Source: Accumulibacter sp. (GTDB taxonomy: Bacteria > Pseudomonadota > Gammaproteobacteria > Burkholderiales > Rhodocyclaceae). Taken from it: a stretch of 9,020 bases of DNA. Positions 6,668-9,020 of this stretch are shown piece after piece. Within the stretch, counting starts at the first letter, position 1; each line of letters begins with the position of its first letter. The position numbers were made by a program, and so were the translations under genes. The notes beneath the pieces are model-generated. The model searched no databases, was not told where the DNA came from, and saw only the letters and a program-made list of their open reading frames with translations. The DNA lies in the NCBI GenBank assembly GCA_031284185.1, contig JAITAJ010000116.1, positions 1 to 9,020 of the forward strand. The letters run 5' to 3'.

Positions 6668-6723
6668 GAAGCGACGCCTGTGGAATGTCCGGGTTCTGGA
6701 AATGGATCGCCCCGAGTCCGCTG

Positions 6724-6768
6724 CTTTGCCGGTTCCGGCGCGTCGGCGAAACGGTGAAGCCGGCAAAG
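6724..6768. repeat. Inverted repeat 3' of the tRNA-Ser gene
   Basis: CTTTGCCGG (6724-6732) and CCGGCAAAG (6760-6768) are perfect 9-bp arms around a 27-base GC-rich interior. The element starts three bases beyond the tRNA CCA end and also lies 3' of ubiA, so a transcript from either side could fold it. It has no T-run. It may stop or protect transcripts between the converging ubiA and tRNA genes; this is inference. Confidence 0.45.
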
Positions 6769-6771
6769 TGA

Positions 6772-6859
6772 TGGCGGAAGCGGTGAGATTCGAACTCACG
6801 GGTGGTTGCCCATCGCTGGTTTTCAAGACCAGTGCCTTAAACCGCTCAGCCACGCTTCC
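6772..6859 (-). tRNA. tRNA-Ser (anticodon UGA)
   Basis: Read on the minus strand, the sequence gives a complete class II tRNA of 88 bases with encoded CCA. The acceptor arm GGAAGCG pairs perfectly with CGCTTCC. The D arm GCTGAGCGGTTTAAGGC follows. The anticodon stem CTGGT/ACCAG encloses the loop CTTGAAA, giving anticodon TGA. Then come a long variable arm typical of serine tRNAs and the T arm GTGAG-TTCGAAT-CTCAC. The discriminator base is G and CCA (6772-6774) is genomically encoded. This tRNA reads UCA and, by wobble, other UCN serine codons. It is transcribed opposite to ubiA and to the BAX-inhibitor gene. A TATCAT hexamer on the minus strand (6933-6938), 74 bp upstream of the mature 5' end, is a possible -10 box, but I see no good -35. 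Confidence 0.97.
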
Positions 6860-6970
6860 GGCGAATTTCCGGGCCGGCGCAGGCAGCCGCTCACTCCGGT
6901 TTTCCGCGCTCATCCTCGTTTCGGTGGGCGGGATGATAGCACGGCGACGCGCATTTCCCCCCGCGCCTTC

Positions 6971-6999
6971 TTGCAACTTGCCGGAGGGTTCGGTAGTCT
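6971..6999 (+). promoter_or_regulatory. Likely sigma-70 promoter of the BAX-inhibitor gene
   Basis: TTGCAA (6971-6976) and TAGTCT (6994-6999) are separated by an ideal 17 bases; each hexamer matches consensus at four of six positions. The -10 box lies 37 bp before the start codon at 7036, leaving room for a short leader with the AGGAGG ribosome binding site. Confidence 0.45.
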
Positions 7000-7035
7000 T
7001 ACGCCTCCGATGGCTTTCTATCCGAGGAGGACTCG

Positions 7036-7728
7036 ATGCAAACGCAATTTCCAATGGCCGGTCAGGCAACACAAGCGCGCGCGCTGGAACAGAACAGGGT
7101 ATTGCGGAATACCTATCTGCTGCTCGCGTTTTCCATGATCCCGACCGTGGCGGGCGCCGTTCTGGGCGTCAATATGGGGCTCTCGTTCTTCGCGGACAGT
7201 CCGATGTTTTCCTTCCTGCTGTTTCTCGGCATTGCCTTCTGCTTCATGTGGGGCATCCAGCGGACGAAGGATTCCGGAATGGGCGTCGTGCTCCTGCTGG
7301 GATTCACCTTCTTCATGGGGCTGATGCTCTCCGGCATCCTGCAGGTGGCGCTCGAATTCTCCAACGGCCCGGCGCTGATTGCCACGGCTGGCGCCGGCAC
7401 GGCTGCGATCTTCTTCACGCTGGCCGGAATCGCCACCGTGACCCGGAAGGATTTCAGCTTCATGAGCAAATTCCTGTTCATCGGGCTGGTGCTGCTCCTG
7501 CTTGCCACGCTGGCGAACATTTTCTTCCATATCCCGGCGCTGTCGCTGACGATCTCGGCGGTGGCGGTCCTGCTTTTCTCGGGGTACATCCTCTTCGACA
7601 TCAGCCGGATCGTGAATGGCGGCGAGACCAACTACATCACGGCGACATTGGCGGTCTATCTGGACGTCTACAATCTTTTCGTGCATCTGCTGAGTCTGCT
7701 GATGGCGCTTTCCGGCGAGAGGGACTGA
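7036..7728 (+). CDS. BAX inhibitor-1/YccA family inner-membrane protein
   Basis: The 230-residue product is an almost entirely hydrophobic protein with a short polar N-terminus (1-24) and about seven membrane segments (roughly 26-48, 57-73, 82-103, 113-134, 144-164, 168-187 and 203-225). The C-terminal signature ATLAVYLDVYNLFVHLLSLL, with Asp210, and LFDISRIV, with Asp188, match the paired aspartates that form the pH sensor of the bacterial homologue YetJ, a calcium-leak channel. E. coli YccA of this family modulates the FtsH protease; which role applies here cannot be read from sequence. The start is ATG 7036, with a strong AGGAGG (7025-7030) five bases before it. A promoter upstream and an intrinsic terminator 37 bp after the stop make it a single-gene unit. 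Homologues (YccA, YbhL, YetJ) are hard to tell apart, so no symbol is given. Confidence 0.93.
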   Translation: MQTQFPMAGQATQARALEQNRVLRNTYLLLAFSMIPTVAGAVLGVNMGLSFFADSPMFSFLLFLGIAFCFMWGIQRTKDSGMGVVLLLGFTFFMGLMLSGILQVALEFSNGPALIATAGAGTAAIFFTLAGIATVTRKDFSFMSKFLFIGLVLLLLATLANIFFHIPALSLTISAVAVLLFSGYILFDISRIVNGGETNYITATLAVYLDVYNLFVHLLSLLMALSGERD

Positions 7729-7764
7729 CCGGATCGATTCCGGTTCCCGGAGAGGGATGTGACG

Positions 7765-7794
7765 ACGGGCGGCCTTCCTGGCTGCCCGTTTTTT
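7765..7794 (+). terminator. Intrinsic terminator after the BAX-inhibitor gene
   Basis: ACGGGCGGCC (7765-7774) pairs with GGCTGCCCGT (7780-7789) in a 10-bp stem with one G-T pair and a five-base loop. A run of six T (7789-7794) follows. It sits 37 bp after the stop at 7728 and is the clearest terminator in the window. Confidence 0.9.
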
Positions 7795-7808
7795 CGTCTT
7801 GCGACGCC

Positions 7809-7837
7809 GGATACGTAGAGGGGGAAGGAGCGTATCC
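7809..7837. repeat. Inverted repeat, 7-bp arms
   Basis: GGATACG (7809-7815) and CGTATCC (7831-7837) flank a 15-base purine-rich interior. This is the first of three neighbouring inverted repeats in the 267-bp gap between the convergent BAX-inhibitor and cstA genes (7729-7995). The gap contains no convincing gene. Function unknown. Confidence 0.45.
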
Positions 7838-7844
7838 AGCCGAT

Positions 7845-7863
7845 CCATCGGGCGGAACGATGG
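7845..7863. repeat. Inverted repeat, 6-bp arms
   Basis: CCATCG (7845-7850) and CGATGG (7858-7863) flank a 7-base loop. Its right arm shares two bases with the next, larger hairpin, so the two cannot both form fully. Confidence 0.4.
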
Positions 7864-7896
7864 GCGGATGCCATCCCGCCCGGACGGCATCCGCCC
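7862..7896. repeat. Long inverted repeat between convergent genes
   Basis: GGGCGGATGCC (7862-7872) and GGCATCCGCCC (7886-7896) are perfect 11-bp arms around a 13-base loop. A third copy of the arm core, GGCATCCGCC, occurs at 7970-7979. Being symmetrical, it would fold in transcripts of either strand and may help end cstA transcription, although no T-run follows on either side. Confidence 0.6.
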
Positions 7897-7920
7897 GCGA
7901 CGGACGGCGCCATTGAACGA

Positions 7921-7950
7921 AGGGAAACTACTGCAAGGGAAGCTACTGCA
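7921..7950 (+). repeat. 15-bp tandem duplication
   Basis: AGGGAAACTACTGCA (7921-7935) is followed directly by AGGGAAGCTACTGCA (7936-7950), with a single A/G difference. It lies 3' of cstA in non-coding DNA. It looks like a recent duplication; I see no function. Confidence 0.75.
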
Positions 7951-7995
7951 ATACGCGCGGCATGGCAACGGCATCCGCCGCGCCTGTCTCACCCC

Positions 7996-9020
7996 TCACC
8001 CCCCCCCCCCCGCCATGTCGACCGATACCTCGGTGGAGCGCCGGGCGCAGAGGAGGAACCACACGAACAGCGTGAACGCGGCCACGATACCCGCGGTGAG
8101 GCCCACCTCGTATGGCATGCCCAGACCTTCCGGGGCGCACAGGATGTAGCCCGTCGCCACGGCCGTCATGAACACCGCCGGGACGAGCGCGATCCAGTAA
8201 TTCCTGCCATGCTTGGCCAGATACACGGCGCCCGCCCACAAGGCGACCGTCGCCAGCGTCTGGTTCGACCACGTGAAATAGCGCCAGATGATCTGAAAGT
8301 CGATGAAGCACAGCGCGATGCCGATCGCGAACAGCGGCACGGCGAGCTTCAACCGGTTTCTGAACGGCTTCTGATCGTAACCGATCCAGTCCGAGATCGT
8401 CAGCCGCGCGCTGCGGAAGGCCGTGTCGCCCGAAGTGATCGGGCAGGCCACCACGCCGAGCACCGCCAGGACGCCGCCGACGACGCCCAACAGGTCGAAC
8501 GAAACCTTGTTGACCACCACTGCGGGCGCGCCCGCCGCCGCCAGTCCCTCCTGTCCGCCGAAATGCGCCATTGCCGCCGCGGCCCAGATCAGCGCCACCA
8601 CGCCCTCGGCGATCATCGCCCCGTAGAAGACGCGCCGGCCGTCCCGCTCGGAATGCAGGCAACGCGCGATGATCGGCACCTGCGTGGCGTGGAACCCGGA
8701 CACCGCGCCGCAGGCGATGGTGATGAAGAGGAGCGGGAAGAGATGGGTGCCCTTCGGATGCAGGTTGGCGAAGCTGAACTCCGGCACCTTGGATATCTCG
8801 CCCGAGACGAACAGCATGACGACGATGCCTATCGCCATGATGAGCAATGCCGCGCCGAAGATCGGATAGACGCGCCCGATGATCTTGTCGATCGGCAGCA
8901 GCATCGCCAGCAGGTAATAGGCGACGATGACGCCCAGTATCACATAGTAGGTCGTCATGCCGCCGTTCGGTTCGATCATGTTCTTGAGTATCAGCGCCGG
9001 GCTGGTCATGAACACCACGC
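7996..9020 (-). CDS. cstA: Carbon-starvation CstA-family transporter, C-terminal part (5' end outside window)
   Basis: The minus-strand frame is open to the right edge and ends at TGA (plus-strand 7996-7998), leaving about 341 residues. Conserved blocks are LFPLLFITIACGAVSGFHATQV near residues 93-114 of the visible part, GDTAFRSARLTISDWIGYDQ near 197-216, and FQIIWRYFTWSNQTLA near 243-258. These are typical of CstA-family membrane proteins, which import peptides or pyruvate in characterised members. About nine hydrophobic segments are visible. The GFHATQV form resembles the shorter CstA type (roughly 480-560 residues) more than E. coli CstA (701), so the gene may extend only another 150-200 codons; this is inferred from memory. 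The substrate is not deducible. GTG and ATG codons at the right edge are internal, because hydrophobic family sequence should continue upstream. The last four codons before the stop are GGG in a G13 run. It converges on the BAX-inhibitor gene. Confidence 0.9.
   Translation of the reverse strand, partial: VVFMTSPALILKNMIEPNGGMTTYYVILGVIVAYYLLAMLLPIDKIIGRVYPIFGAALLIMAIGIVVMLFVSGEISKVPEFSFANLHPKGTHLFPLLFITIACGAVSGFHATQVPIIARCLHSERDGRRVFYGAMIAEGVVALIWAAAAMAHFGGQEGLAAAGAPAVVVNKVSFDLLGVVGGVLAVLGVVACPITSGDTAFRSARLTISDWIGYDQKPFRNRLKLAVPLFAIGIALCFIDFQIIWRYFTWSNQTLATVALWAGAVYLAKHGRNYWIALVPAVFMTAVATGYILCAPEGLGMPYEVGLTAGIVAAFTLFVWFLLCARRSTEVSVDMAGGGG
7999..8011 (-). repeat. Homopolymer run of 13 C (G on the cstA coding strand)
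   Basis: Thirteen consecutive C on the plus strand encode the final Gly codons of cstA directly before its TGA. One more G would read into a tail of about 18 residues ending at TAG (plus-strand 7943-7945). One fewer G would give a short change ending a few codons on. Such tracts are prone to slippage and also to sequencing error. Confidence 0.9.

Noticed and set aside
6772..6859. tRNA-Ser as an attachment site for an integrated element
   Set aside because: No integrase is nearby and I found no repeat of the tRNA 3' end in the window.
5864..7072. A 402-codon minus-strand open frame across ubiA, the tRNA and the BAX-inhibitor promoter
   Set aside because: It runs through a complete tRNA gene and the reverse of ubiA, has no recognisable domain and is compositionally biased.

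Overview
This GC-rich window looks like the chromosome of a betaproteobacterium, perhaps Rhodocyclales or Nitrosomonadales. That placement is inferred from the gene content: monomeric NADP-isocitrate dehydrogenase, a proteobacterial UbiA, a YccA-like BAX-inhibitor protein, and dense plus-strand coding with overlapping genes. No phage, insertion sequence, CRISPR array or plasmid function is visible.

Region 1 (1-5073) is citrate metabolism. The left edge carries the C-terminal third of monomeric isocitrate dehydrogenase. After a structured 172-bp gap comes a compact citrate lyase operon, citD-citE-citF-citX-citG. CitD is the acyl carrier protein, CitE the citryl-ACP lyase (beta) subunit and CitF the acetyl-ACP:citrate transferase (alpha) subunit. 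CitG makes the triphosphoribosyl-dephospho-CoA precursor of the prosthetic group, and CitX attaches it to CitD. The last three junctions are overlaps of 8, 41 and 29 bp, which suggests translational coupling. citC (citrate lyase ligase), a citrate carrier and oxaloacetate decarboxylase genes are absent from the window. A hairpin plus T-run that looks like an intrinsic terminator lies inside the citX coding sequence.

Region 2 (5074-7796) holds single-gene units. First is a small arginine-rich secreted protein of unknown function, preceded by three 12-bp tandem repeats. Next is ubiA (4-hydroxybenzoate polyprenyltransferase, ubiquinone synthesis). A tRNA-Ser(UGA) gene follows on the minus strand. 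Last is a seven-helix BAX-inhibitor-1 family membrane protein with a recognisable promoter and a strong intrinsic terminator.

Region 3 (7797-9020) begins with an intergenic stretch full of inverted repeats and a 15-bp tandem duplication. It then enters, on the minus strand, the 3' part of a carbon-starvation CstA-family transporter that continues past the right edge. The last codons of that gene lie in a run of 13 G (C on the plus strand), a candidate slippage site.

Overall this is mostly recognisable housekeeping and central-carbon metabolism. I see no convincing evidence of a wholly new system. The most interesting leads are the terminator-like element in citX, the homopolymer at the cstA 3' end, and the citC-less lyase operon next to isocitrate dehydrogenase.
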